Of a DNA stretch of 41,077 nucleotides, positions 32,687 through 40,302 are shown piece by piece. The notes beneath the pieces are model-generated. The model made no database searches, was not told where the DNA came from, and worked only from the letters and a program-made list of their open reading frames with translations. Position numbers and translations under genes: made by a program. The DNA is taken from contig DATAEK010000075.1 in the NCBI GenBank assembly GCA_036258055.1, positions 1 to 41,077 on the forward strand. The letters are read 5' to 3'. Every line of letters starts with the position of its first letter. Within the stretch, counting starts at the first letter, position 1. The stretch is from DATAEK01 sp036258055 (GTDB taxonomy: Bacteria > Acidobacteriota > Vicinamibacteria > Vicinamibacterales > 2-12-FULL-66-21).

Positions 32687-34999
32687 ATGCCCACCCGCCG
32701 CCAGTTCCTGCGCGACGCTGCCGTGGCGACGCTCGCGGTTGGAGCGGCGCCCACAGTCCTAGTGTCGCGTGAGCAGCCGAACGCGCGCACCGATCTGCCT
32801 TGGTATCGACGGGCGTACCTCTGGGGGCAGACCAACATCACGGAAAAGGATCCGATCCGCTACGACATCGTCTGGTGGCGCGGGGAGTGGAAGCGCACCA
32901 GGGTGCAGGCGATCATCGTCAACGCCGGCGGCATCGTAGCCTACTATCCGAGCCGGTTTCCGCTGCATCACCAGGCCGAGTTCCTGAACGGGCGGGATCT
33001 GTTCGGCGAGATCACCAGGGCGGCGCACGACGACGGGATTTTCGTGATGGCGCGGATGGACTCGAACCGTGCGGCCGAGGATTTCTTCCGGGCGCATCCC
33101 GACTGGTTCGCCCGCGATGCCCAGGACCGTCCGTATCGCGCCTCCGACAAGTACATCGCCTGCATCAACAGCGCGTACTACGAGGAGTACCTGCCGGACG
33201 TCCTCCGCGAGATCATCGAACGGTCCAACCCCGACGGGTTCACCGACAACAGCTGGTCGGGGCTGGGGCGCGACAGCATCTGCTACTGCGTCAACTGCGC
33301 CCGGCGCTTTCGAGAGACGACCGGACGGGCGCTCCCGCGCGCGGTGAACTGGAGCGACAGGGACTTTCGCGCGTGGATCGAGTGGAACTACGCGCGGCGG
33401 ATCGAAATCTGGGAGCTGAACAACCGCGTCACGCGCACGGCTGGCGGTCGCGACTGCATCTGGTCAGGCATGAACAGTGGATCGGTGACGGCGCAGGCGC
33501 GATCGTTCCGCGACCTCAGGGAAATCTGCCGCCGGGCCGACATCATCATGCTCGACCACCAGCGGCGAGACGATGACACCGGGTTCCAGCAGAACGGAGA
33601 CACGGGCAAACGCGTGCACATGCTGCTCGGATGGAACAAGCTCGCTCCGGAGTCCATGGCGATGTACGAGTCGGGGCCCGGCTACTACCGGGTCGCGAGC
33701 AAGCCGGCTGCGGAAGCACGGATGTGGATGATCGCCGGGATCGCCGGCGGGATTCAGCCGTGGTGGCATTACGTCGGCGCCTATCACGAGGACCGGCGAA
33801 TGTACCACACGCCTGAACCGGTCACGCGGTGGTGGTACGACAACGAAGGCTACCTGGTCGATCGGACTCCGGTCGCCTCCGTGGGCCTCGTGTGGTCGCA
33901 GCGGAATACGGATTTCTTCGGGCGCGAGGATCCAGGCCGCCGCGTCGACGACCCGTACACCGGTTTCATGCACGCGCTCGTGCGCGCGCGCATCCCCTAC
34001 CTGCCGGTGCACGCCGACGACATCGAACAGGCGGGGTCAGCGTTGCGCGTGCTGATCCTGCCCAACATCGGGGCGCTGTCGGACGATCAGGCCGAGAGCA
34101 TCCGCCGCTTCGTGCGGCGCGGCGGAGGATTGATCGGGACCGGGGAATCGACGCTATACGACGAGTGGGGCGATCGACGCGCCGACTTCGCGCTGGGCGA
34201 CCTGTTTGGATGTCATGCCCCGGCGGGCGTCGGACCTGGGACACAGAGCAGCGACGCGCGTGAGCCGGCTGCAGCCGGCGCTTTCGCCCCCAGCCCGAGC
34301 AGTCACACCTATCTCCGGCTCTCGCCAGAGCTGCGCGCTCGCGTCGATGGTCCGCGGGCCGGCGACGATCCGCCGGCGTCCGGCGTGCGTCACCCCGTGC
34401 TGCGCGGCTTCGACGAGACCGACATCCTCGCGTTCGGCGGCACGCTCACGCCGCTCAAACTGGACGACGGAACGCTCGTGCCGCTGACCTACGTCCCGCC
34501 CTTCCCCACCTACCCACCCGAGACCGCATGGATGCGGGAACCCAGGACGGACATCGCGGGCCTCGTCCTCTCGGAACGCGACGGCTCCGGCCGCGTCGCG
34601 TTCATGCCTGCTGACATCGATCGCCGCTATGCCGTCGAGCACCTTCCCGATCACGCGCAGCTGCTCGCCAACGTCGTTCGATGGGCGGCCGCCGACGCGA
34701 TGCCGATCGAAGTCGAGGGTACGGGTCTTCTCGACTGTCACCTCTACCGGCAGCCCAATCGGCTGATCCTTCATCTCGTGAACCTGACCAGCGAAGCGAC
34801 GTGGCGGGCGCCGCTCGACGAGCTGATCAAGGTCGGGCCGTTCACGGTCGGCGTGCGACTGCCGACAGGCATGACGCGTCCGATCGTCAAGCTGCTGGTG
34901 AGCGGCCGTTCGACGCCTGTGACCGATCGCAACGGAATGGCGACATTCACGATCGAGTCGATCCTCGATCACGAAGTCATCGTGATTGGATCCGGGTAG
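32687..34999 (+). CDS. Tat-exported glycoside-hydrolase-like protein with GH42-type trimerisation domain
   Basis: A 770-residue protein with a Tat signal (PTRRQFLRDAAVATLAVGA). Residues ~45-420 look like a TIM barrel of the GHL/beta-galactosidase type, with motifs such as GIVAYYPSRFPLHH, WFARDAQDRPYR and the possible metal- or disulfide-forming CYCVNC. Residues ~440-520 resemble the GH42 trimerisation domain (ALRVLILPNIGALS, then FVRRGGGLIGTGE), and a beta-sandwich C-terminus follows. It probably acts on glycans in the periplasm, but catalytic Glu residues could not be assigned. A perfect GCCGGC-type palindrome (34264-34279) interrupts the coding region in frame, giving a REPAAAGAFAPSP insert. 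The gene converges on the Gfo/Idh/MocA oxidoreductase, which may act on related sugars. Confidence 0.75.
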   Translation: MPTRRQFLRDAAVATLAVGAAPTVLVSREQPNARTDLPWYRRAYLWGQTNITEKDPIRYDIVWWRGEWKRTRVQAIIVNAGGIVAYYPSRFPLHHQAEFLNGRDLFGEITRAAHDDGIFVMARMDSNRAAEDFFRAHPDWFARDAQDRPYRASDKYIACINSAYYEEYLPDVLREIIERSNPDGFTDNSWSGLGRDSICYCVNCARRFRETTGRALPRAVNWSDRDFRAWIEWNYARRIEIWELNNRVTRTAGGRDCIWSGMNSGSVTAQARSFRDLREICRRADIIMLDHQRRDDDTGFQQNGDTGKRVHMLLGWNKLAPESMAMYESGPGYYRVASKPAAEARMWMIAGIAGGIQPWWHYVGAYHEDRRMYHTPEPVTRWWYDNEGYLVDRTPVASVGLVWSQRNTDFFGREDPGRRVDDPYTGFMHALVRARIPYLPVHADDIEQAGSALRVLILPNIGALSDDQAESIRRFVRRGGGLIGTGESTLYDEWGDRRADFALGDLFGCHAPAGVGPGTQSSDAREPAAAGAFAPSPSSHTYLRLSPELRARVDGPRAGDDPPASGVRHPVLRGFDETDILAFGGTLTPLKLDDGTLVPLTYVPPFPTYPPETAWMREPRTDIAGLVLSERDGSGRVAFMPADIDRRYAVEHLPDHAQLLANVVRWAAADAMPIEVEGTGLLDCHLYRQPNRLILHLVNLTSEATWRAPLDELIKVGPFTVGVRLPTGMTRPIVKLLVSGRSTPVTDRNGMATFTIESILDHEVIVIGSG
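34264..34279. repeat. Palindromic GCCGGC-type repeat inside a gene
   Basis: GCCGGCTGCAGCCGGC is a perfect 16-base palindrome of the same style as the intergenic GGCTAAAGCCGG units at 25711-25785, flanked by GA and GCTTTCG. It sits in frame in the GH42-like gene at a likely loop after the trimerisation domain. Confidence 0.55.
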
Positions 35000-35048
35000 C
35001 AGGACGCTGAAAACGCATCCTGCATGGCCTCTCTTTCAGCGGCCTGCT
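34998..35048. terminator. Bidirectional hairpin over both convergent stop codons
   Basis: AGCAGGACGCTGAAA and TTTCAGCGGCCTGCT pair over 15 positions with one mismatch around a 21-base loop. The stop codons of the plus-strand GH42-like gene and of the minus-strand oxidoreductase lie at its two ends. It is the likely terminator for both. The arm can also form a shorter alternative stem with CGCATCCTGC in the loop. Confidence 0.75.
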
Positions 35049-36252
35049 AGCTTTCGATCGCCTCGGTCGCCGGATTCCACCGCACCGGGTGTCCTGAACG
35101 CAGCGACGCGTTGGCGATGTGCGACGTTCGCGCTGCCTGGTGAGCGACCTTGACGTTGGCATTCGGTGTCTTGCGGCTCCGGATGCAGTCGAGCCAGTTT
35201 CCGAGGTGTGTGAGCGTCCCGTCGCCGCTCGAGCGCACGTAAATCTCCGGCTCGGGCGCCTGCGTGCCGGGGGCCCACGACGCATCGTCGCGATAGAACG
35301 CGAGGTGGGCGCGGTCTATCTTCAGCGTCCCTTTATCCCCGCGGAACTCGAGCCCGCCATCATCCACCCGGCTGACGTAGGTCCCGAGATAGGCCGTCGT
35401 GAAATCCTTCGTGAACTCGAGCGACACGTTGACCGTGTCGGGCGCCTCCCAGGACTTGATGTAGTAGTTGTGCCCTCTCGCGGCCGCCGACGCCGGCGCC
35501 TCGACGTTCATGTACCAGTGGACGACGTCGATCCAGTGCGTCATCAAATCCGTGATGCAGCCGCCGCCGTAGTCCCAGAAGTGGCGCCATTGGTAGAAGC
35601 GGACCGGTTCGAACGCGCGATCGGGCGCGGGCCCGAGCCACCGCTTCCAATCGAGCTTGTCGAGTGAAACAGGGCCGAAGTTCCCCGCCGTAGCGTGCTG
35701 GTACCAGTAGGCGTGCACGAAAGTGATCTGACCCAACCTGCCGGAATCGACGATCTGCTTTCCGAGCACCCAGTGATCCCAGCTGCGCTGTTGGGTGCCG
35801 GTCTGCACGATCTGCTTCGACGCTTCGATCACGCGGACCATCTCCGCGCCTTCGACGAAACTGTGCGAGACCGGCTTCTCGACGTAGACGTCCTTGCCCG
35901 CTGCGACCGCGTCGAGCGTCATCGCCTTGTGCCAGTGATCTGGCGCGCCGATGACGACTGCGTCAATTCCGTGATCGTCCAGAATCCTGCGATAGTCGGC
36001 AACCTTGACCACAGTCGGACCGGCGATCTCCGCGGCCTGCAGCAGCCGTGGCTCGTACACGTCGCACACCCCGACCAGGTCGTTGCCGGGCAGCCGCTTC
36101 AGGAGCGTCATCAGGCCGCGCGCCCGCCCACCGGTGCCGATCACGCCGATGCGGATCCTGTCGTTCGCACCTTGCACCTGGCTCGCGGCCAAGCGCGCGC
36201 CCACGACTAGCCCAGAGGCGGCGGTCAGAAACGTGCGACGAGTGCAGGACAT
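35047..36252 (-). CDS. Tat-exported Gfo/Idh/MocA-family oxidoreductase
   Basis: A 401-residue protein with a Tat signal (SCTRRTFLTAASGLVVGARLA). It has a Rossmann domain (IRIGVIGTGGRARG, then the EKPVSHS strand-end motif at ~120) and the alpha/beta C-terminal domain of the family. Exported members are periplasmic sugar or inositol dehydrogenase-like enzymes that carry NAD(P) folded in before Tat export. The substrate is unknown. It converges with the GH42-like gene, so joint sugar processing in the periplasm is plausible but unproved. Confidence 0.92.
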   Translation of the reverse strand: MSCTRRTFLTAASGLVVGARLAASQVQGANDRIRIGVIGTGGRARGLMTLLKRLPGNDLVGVCDVYEPRLLQAAEIAGPTVVKVADYRRILDDHGIDAVVIGAPDHWHKAMTLDAVAAGKDVYVEKPVSHSFVEGAEMVRVIEASKQIVQTGTQQRSWDHWVLGKQIVDSGRLGQITFVHAYWYQHATAGNFGPVSLDKLDWKRWLGPAPDRAFEPVRFYQWRHFWDYGGGCITDLMTHWIDVVHWYMNVEAPASAAARGHNYYIKSWEAPDTVNVSLEFTKDFTTAYLGTYVSRVDDGGLEFRGDKGTLKIDRAHLAFYRDDASWAPGTQAPEPEIYVRSSGDGTLTHLGNWLDCIRSRKTPNANVKVAHQAARTSHIANASLRSGHPVRWNPATEAIES

Positions 36253-36555
36253 GCCATGCCTCCCACTTCCGGGATCTTGACTGGGCGTGCGACGACAGGA
36301 AACAACAGCGGCGTCAGGTTAGCACAGCAGCCGTTCTCAGCCCTCGTCGGCGCGGCTCCCCTGACGACAGCGTCTGTCTGGTGCGCCACGAGTGAGCGCG
36401 CGACGGCCAACCGAGTGTCGCGGAAGTCCTGCTGGTCGTGAGCTGTTCGGGCCGTCCGCCAACTTCGCCGCGTTGACGCCCGCGGGATGATGGTGGCATC
36501 CGGGACGAACCCGGACTATATTGATCTCAGCGCCGCCGTGCCTTCGGAGGTCTCC
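36253..36555. promoter_or_regulatory. Divergent region with possible promoter for the Tyr-rich protein
   Basis: 303 bases between the divergent oxidoreductase and PEGA genes. A TATATT (~36516-36521) lies 34-40 bases before the PEGA start and could be a -10 element. Just upstream, CCGGGACGAACCCGG is a small inverted repeat that could be an operator. No good -35 partner was found, and nothing else was recognised. Confidence 0.3.
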
Positions 36556-37416
36556 ATGACTCGAATGCTCCGACTCGCCGTCCTGCTGGGGGTTTTCGTG
36601 TTGGTCGGACTTGCCTTCCCGTCAGCCGCTGATGCCCAGCGGCGCGGCGGCGGAGGCGGCGGAGCGGTCGCGCGTGGTGGTGCGATCGTGCATGGCGGCG
36701 GGGCAGTGGTCCGAGGTGGCGGCGCCGTCTATGGTGCCGGTCACGTTGCAGTCCCGAGGACGTATTCCTACTACCGGCCGTATTACTACCGGCCGTACTA
36801 CTATCGCCCCTACTATTATGCTCCGTACTATCCGTACTACTATTCGCCGTGGTCGTTCAGTCTGAGCTTCGGGTTCGGCCCGTACGGAGGCGGCTACTAC
36901 GCGCCTTACTACGCGTATCCGTACTACCCGTATCCGTATTCGTACGCGTATCCACCGTATCCGTCTCCCTATCCGTATTCATACCCGCCGCCGAATCCGT
37001 CCCAGTCCCCGTCGCAGCCTCAGTACCCGTCACAGCCTCAGTACCCATCGCCGACTTCTAACAACGGGCGCAACAACATGGCCTCGACGTCTGCGCCCCG
37101 CTACCAGCCGGCGCAGACATCCACGGCCTCTCGTGGGGACGGACGAGGAGAATTCGGCACGCTGTCGATTCGCGTGATGCCGTCCGACGCCACGATCCTG
37201 ATCGACCATCAGGCCTGGGACCGTACACGTGGTGACGATCACTTCTCGATCGAACTGGTCGGGGGCCCGCATCAAGTCGAAGTTCGTAAAGCCGGCTTCA
37301 CATCGTACGTGCGCACCATTGAAGTTCCGCGTGGACGCTCGCTGGCGGTGAACGTTGCGTTGTCGCCAGGAGGAACGGGGACGACGCAGGTGGCGCGGGC
37401 AGTGCCGGTCCGTTAG
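36556..37416 (+). CDS. Secreted Gly/Tyr/Pro-rich repeat protein with C-terminal PEGA domain
   Basis: A 286-residue protein. The signal peptide is RLAVLLGVFVLVGLAFPSAADA. A Gly-rich segment follows (~30-65, GGAVARGGAIVHGGG). Next is an extraordinarily aromatic stretch (~70-155) built from YYRPYYY and YPYPYSY-like units, then PSQPQYPSQPQYPS repeats (~160-185), a Ser/Thr-rich linker, and a PEGA domain (~205-275, GTLSIRVMPSDATILIDHQ). PEGA domains are found in cell-surface and S-layer-linked proteins. The Tyr/Pro repeats suggest a structural or adhesive surface protein. GGAGG six bases before ATG 36556 fixes the start. It has no obvious operon partner. Confidence 0.85.
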   Translation: MTRMLRLAVLLGVFVLVGLAFPSAADAQRRGGGGGGAVARGGAIVHGGGAVVRGGGAVYGAGHVAVPRTYSYYRPYYYRPYYYRPYYYAPYYPYYYSPWSFSLSFGFGPYGGGYYAPYYAYPYYPYPYSYAYPPYPSPYPYSYPPPNPSQSPSQPQYPSQPQYPSPTSNNGRNNMASTSAPRYQPAQTSTASRGDGRGEFGTLSIRVMPSDATILIDHQAWDRTRGDDHFSIELVGGPHQVEVRKAGFTSYVRTIEVPRGRSLAVNVALSPGGTGTTQVARAVPVR

Positions 37417-37474
37417 CGCGCGCTCGTCATCTCACGCGCGCGTCGTACGGCTTCGTGGGTAGATCGGGCCCTCG

Positions 37475-38045
37475 TCACTCCACCTTCTTGAATGTCGGCT
37501 CGCCGGTCGGTCCGGACTGTGGCGGCAGGCTGTGGAGGAATTCGTACAGCGCACCGATATCCGAAACGCTCATTCGGGCAAATGCCTCCCAGGGCATCGG
37601 CGAGAAGGTCATCTGGTTCCCTTTGGTGTGGCATCCGGCACAGTCGCTCACGTATCGCGACAGGTACTCCCACGCTCTTTCCTCGGTTCAGACGGCGGCG
37701 CAACAGCCGGTGGGTTGATGGTGTCTCTCGGCTTGAATGTTGGCGCGAAGCTCTTCACAACTTTGCCGATGAGCGTGAATTCATTCGCCGGCACCTCGTG
37801 TCGGACTGGTGGCTGGCGCAGGAAAGAAATGATGGCGACGGTGTCGTCGTCGCTCATGTTGTGAAAGGGCATGAGCACGCGCGCAGAGGCTCTCCCATTC
37901 GGTCGCACGGACCATCGCATCATTCGGGCCATCTGTCCATCGCTGAAACACGGTCCCAGGTGTGCCACACGTAGATGGCCACCCCGCCTAGCGCAACAAC
38001 CAGGGCAATGACGAGATCGGTTGAGAAGACGACGAGTTTCTTCAT
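37475..38045 (-). pseudogene. Decayed membrane-anchored cytochrome c gene
   Basis: It opens with ATG 38045 as MKKLVVFSTDLVIALVVALG, a membrane anchor. The frame is then lost at ~37930, where the sequence continues in another frame as DGQMARMMRWSVRPNGR to FHNMSDDDTVAIISFLR. After SEPRKERG a one-base deletion in a G run (~37670) shifts the frame again. The third frame restores EYLSRYVSDCAGCHTKGN, a haem c motif, and runs to the stop at 37475. The usual first haem domain between the anchor and DGQMAR appears to be missing. The gene is therefore broken by a deletion and at least one shift. Confidence 0.85.
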
Positions 38046-38062
38046 TGCGCTGTCTGAAGGAT

Positions 38063-38316
38063 TCAGTTGTCCCTGATGGAAGGGAGCCGCTTTCGCATCA
38101 GGTAGTTCTTGTGACCTCGCGGATGGTCGTCGATCGTCGCGACCACGTCGAAGCCGCGCTTCGCGTAGAACGCCGGCGCCTGGAACGAGAACGTCATCAG
38201 CACGATCTGCGTGCAGCCGCGCCGCCGTGCTTCCTGCTCCGCCGCCGCATACAACTTAGTGCCGAGCCCGCGGCCGCGGCGCGACTCATCGACCCAGAAT
38301 TGCCGGATCTCGCATC
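38063..38316 (-). pseudogene. 5'-truncated GNAT acetyltransferase
   Basis: The minus strand encodes CEIRQFWVDESRRGRGLGTK, the acetyl-CoA-binding motif A (RRGRGLG), and continues through FYAKRGFDVVATIDDHP to a GNAT-like end at 38063. No start or first half of the domain is present; upstream sequence is not GNAT-like. A 63-codon start at 38254 lies inside the fold, so a functional protein is unlikely. Confidence 0.8.
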
Positions 38317-38441
38317 CGCACCGTGGTCGATTTTGACCATTTCCTCGCGCTCTTTGCCGTGATCAGCGTGGTCTCGTTCCGCCGCCACGGCATACCGGCG
38401 GCCCATCGCTGCTGCCTACATAGGATCTGAAGCCGGACCTC

Positions 38442-38642
38442 CTACCGGAAATTGTCGACGACGAGGATGTCGCGATCCCAGCGGTCGACGTGGGGGGCGA
38501 GCGCCCAGCGGCCGTCTCGCGACGGGGTCAGGAAATGGTTGATTCCAAACGGGCCGACACGAAAGGCGGGAAGCACAAGGACGACAAGGAACAGACCGAG
38601 TCTGCGCAGTCGGCGCACAACTGGGGACCCTCGAGACATCAA
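38442..38642 (-). pseudogene. Receptor/PD40 deletion chimera
   Basis: 66 codons in one open frame. The first ~26 (RGSPVVRRLRRLGLFLVVLV) match the signal peptide of the TonB receptor at 31390. The last ~40 (FRVGPFGINHFLTPSRDGRW and on to the stop) match the last codons of the PD40 gene ending at 25795. In the intact locus receptor and PD40 are consecutive genes on the same strand, so one large deletion (about 5.5 kb in the parent) explains the join. The leader upstream of the receptor is also conserved at 38741-38830. Confidence 0.9.
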
Positions 38643-38740
38643 TTGCCCCTGTTGATCTAGCGACAGACGGTCGGTGACTCTGAGTTCAGCAGGGGCGAAC
38701 GGTGGGTCAGGCAGGCCGCTGGCTGTGGACGTCTACCTTC

Positions 38741-38830
38741 ACAGCAGTGGCTTCCATGCGTCGCTGCTGCCGGATCGACGCCACTCTACACCGGCGGCTA
38801 CACGGTCACAAAGGGTTCATCGAGGCGCGA
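38741..38830. repeat. Copy of the TonB-receptor leader region
   Basis: The sequence around GCGTCGCTG, CGCCACTCTACAC and ACGGTCACAA matches 31421-31510 upstream of the intact receptor, in the same orientation relative to the gene start. It marks where the lost receptor gene once began and may keep promoter activity directed towards the chimera. Confidence 0.75.
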
Positions 38831-38914
38831 CATTCTGGCGGAAGGAACGTTCTCGAGGCCGGCGCGGACATCGCGTGCGCATGGCGTATGCTGTACGAAG
38901 TCGAGGGGGCCGTC

Positions 38915-40051
38915 ATGCATCTCGTCCCACTGAGACGGCGGATCCGGAAAGCCGGGAGGCGACTGCGCGAAGCGCGGATGCTCGTCAGGGCATTCAAGTC
39001 CCAGTACCAACCTGTCGCTGCCCATCTCATCCCAACGCGTCGCTGCAATCTGTCGTGCGGCTACTGCAACGAGTATGACGACCACTCGTCGCCGATTCCC
39101 ACCCAGACCGTGTTTCGCCGCATCGATCGACTTGCCGCTCTGGGCACGGGCATCGTCACGCTGAGCGGCGGTGAACCCTTACTGCATCCCGATCTCGAAG
39201 CGATCATCAGCCGCATTCGTGAAGGCGGAATGATCGCGACCCTCATCACCAATGGATATCTTCTCACTCGCGATCGCATCGCGGGACTGAACCGGGCCGG
39301 GCTCGACTACCTTCAGATCAGCATCGACAACGTGGTACCGGACGAAGTGTCGAAGAAGAGCCTGAAAACTCTCGACCAGAAGCTCCGGTGGCTCGCCGAG
39401 GATGGCGAGTTCGACGTCGCCGTCAACGCGGTCGTCGGCGGTCGGATCCGGAACCCCGAGGATGCCGCGATCATCACGCGGCGCGCAAGGGATCTTGGCT
39501 TTTCGGCCACCGTGGGAATCATTCACGACGGCTCCGGCCAGTTGCTTCCGCTCGTCGAACGGCAGCGCCTCGTTCTGGCGGAGGTGGTAACGGCGGGCGA
39601 GTCATTGTTCGACTTCGCGAATTACAACCGGTTTCAGAGGAACCTGGCGAACGGCCGGCCGAACAGCTGGCACTGCGGCGCCGGCTGCCGGTATCTGTAC
39701 GTCTGTGAGGACGGCCTCGTCCACTGGTGTTCCCAGCAGCGCGGCCATCCGGGCATTCCGCTGGAGCAGTACGGCTGCGATGATCTGCGGCGCGAGTACC
39801 ACCGCATAAAGGAGTGCGCGCCGCTGTGCACGATCGGCTGTGTCCATCGTGTTGCCCAGGTCGACGAGTTGCGCCAGAACCCGCAGCGAGCGTTGACGCA
39901 GTGGTTTTCCAGCGCGGATGGTGAAACGCCACCCAGTTTGCCGGTGCCGGTTCGTATTCTCATGTGGGCTTTCGTGACGAATCCGCACAGAGATTTATTT
40001 CGTCATCTGGCCGCGCACGTGTTCGGCGCGGATCGGCGGCTCCAACCGTGA
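38915..40051 (+). CDS. Radical SAM protein with C-terminal Cys cluster
   Basis: A 378-residue protein. The radical SAM core (~38-250) has the CxxxCxxC motif in RRCNLSCGYCN (Cys44, Cys48, Cys51), the SAM-binding SGGEPLLHP, and further strands TLITNGYLL and LQISID. The C-terminal part (~255-345) has many cysteines (WHCGAGCRYLYVC, then CSQQR, ECAPLCTIGCVHR) like a SPASM or twitch auxiliary Fe-S domain. It may modify a peptide or lipid head group; the HpnH/MoaA-like groups are alternatives. GAGGGGG six bases before ATG 38915 sets the start; ATG 38888 is in frame but weaker. No precursor peptide gene was seen beside it. A palindromic element follows 3 bases after its stop. Confidence 0.88.
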   Translation: MHLVPLRRRIRKAGRRLREARMLVRAFKSQYQPVAAHLIPTRRCNLSCGYCNEYDDHSSPIPTQTVFRRIDRLAALGTGIVTLSGGEPLLHPDLEAIISRIREGGMIATLITNGYLLTRDRIAGLNRAGLDYLQISIDNVVPDEVSKKSLKTLDQKLRWLAEDGEFDVAVNAVVGGRIRNPEDAAIITRRARDLGFSATVGIIHDGSGQLLPLVERQRLVLAEVVTAGESLFDFANYNRFQRNLANGRPNSWHCGAGCRYLYVCEDGLVHWCSQQRGHPGIPLEQYGCDDLRREYHRIKECAPLCTIGCVHRVAQVDELRQNPQRALTQWFSSADGETPPSLPVPVRILMWAFVTNPHRDLFRHLAAHVFGADRRLQP

Positions 40052-40054
40052 CTT

Positions 40055-40302
40055 CTAGTACGACTTTGTCAGATTCTACGAATGCGGCGAAACACGGCCC
40101 GCTCCGGCAAGCTAACGCTGGCGTGGAAAAACGCGCGCTTCGCATCGCCGGTCGCGACCCGCGCTGGGTCCCCAACCCAGCGCGGCAGTCACGCTGCGCG
40201 CGCGTTTTACCCGCTGCCGGGTGTCACGCCCGCTCACGCTTGCCTGCGCGGACCGTGTTCCGCCGCCAAAGAGCCACACAGAATCTGACGAAGTAGTACT
40301 AG
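40055..40302. mobile_element. 248-bp palindromic MITE-like element
   Basis: The ends are 23-base inverted repeats with two mismatches: CTAGTACGACTTTGTCAG at 40055 and its complement ending CTAG at 40302. Further inside, GCGGCGAAACACGG, GGCAAGC and AAAACGCGCGC all recur inverted. The centre is CCGCGCTGGGT, a 4-base loop and ACCCAGCGCGG, a perfect 11-bp stem. The whole unit can fold into one long hairpin. It encodes nothing and fills the gap between the radical SAM stop and the next gene's stop. CTAG at both ends could be part of the repeats or a target duplication. Confidence 0.8.

Noticed and set aside
36849..37061. Frame with SVPVAASVPVTASVP-like repeats
   Set aside because: It is the +1 frame of the Tyr/Pro repeat DNA; repeats in DNA create repeats in every frame.
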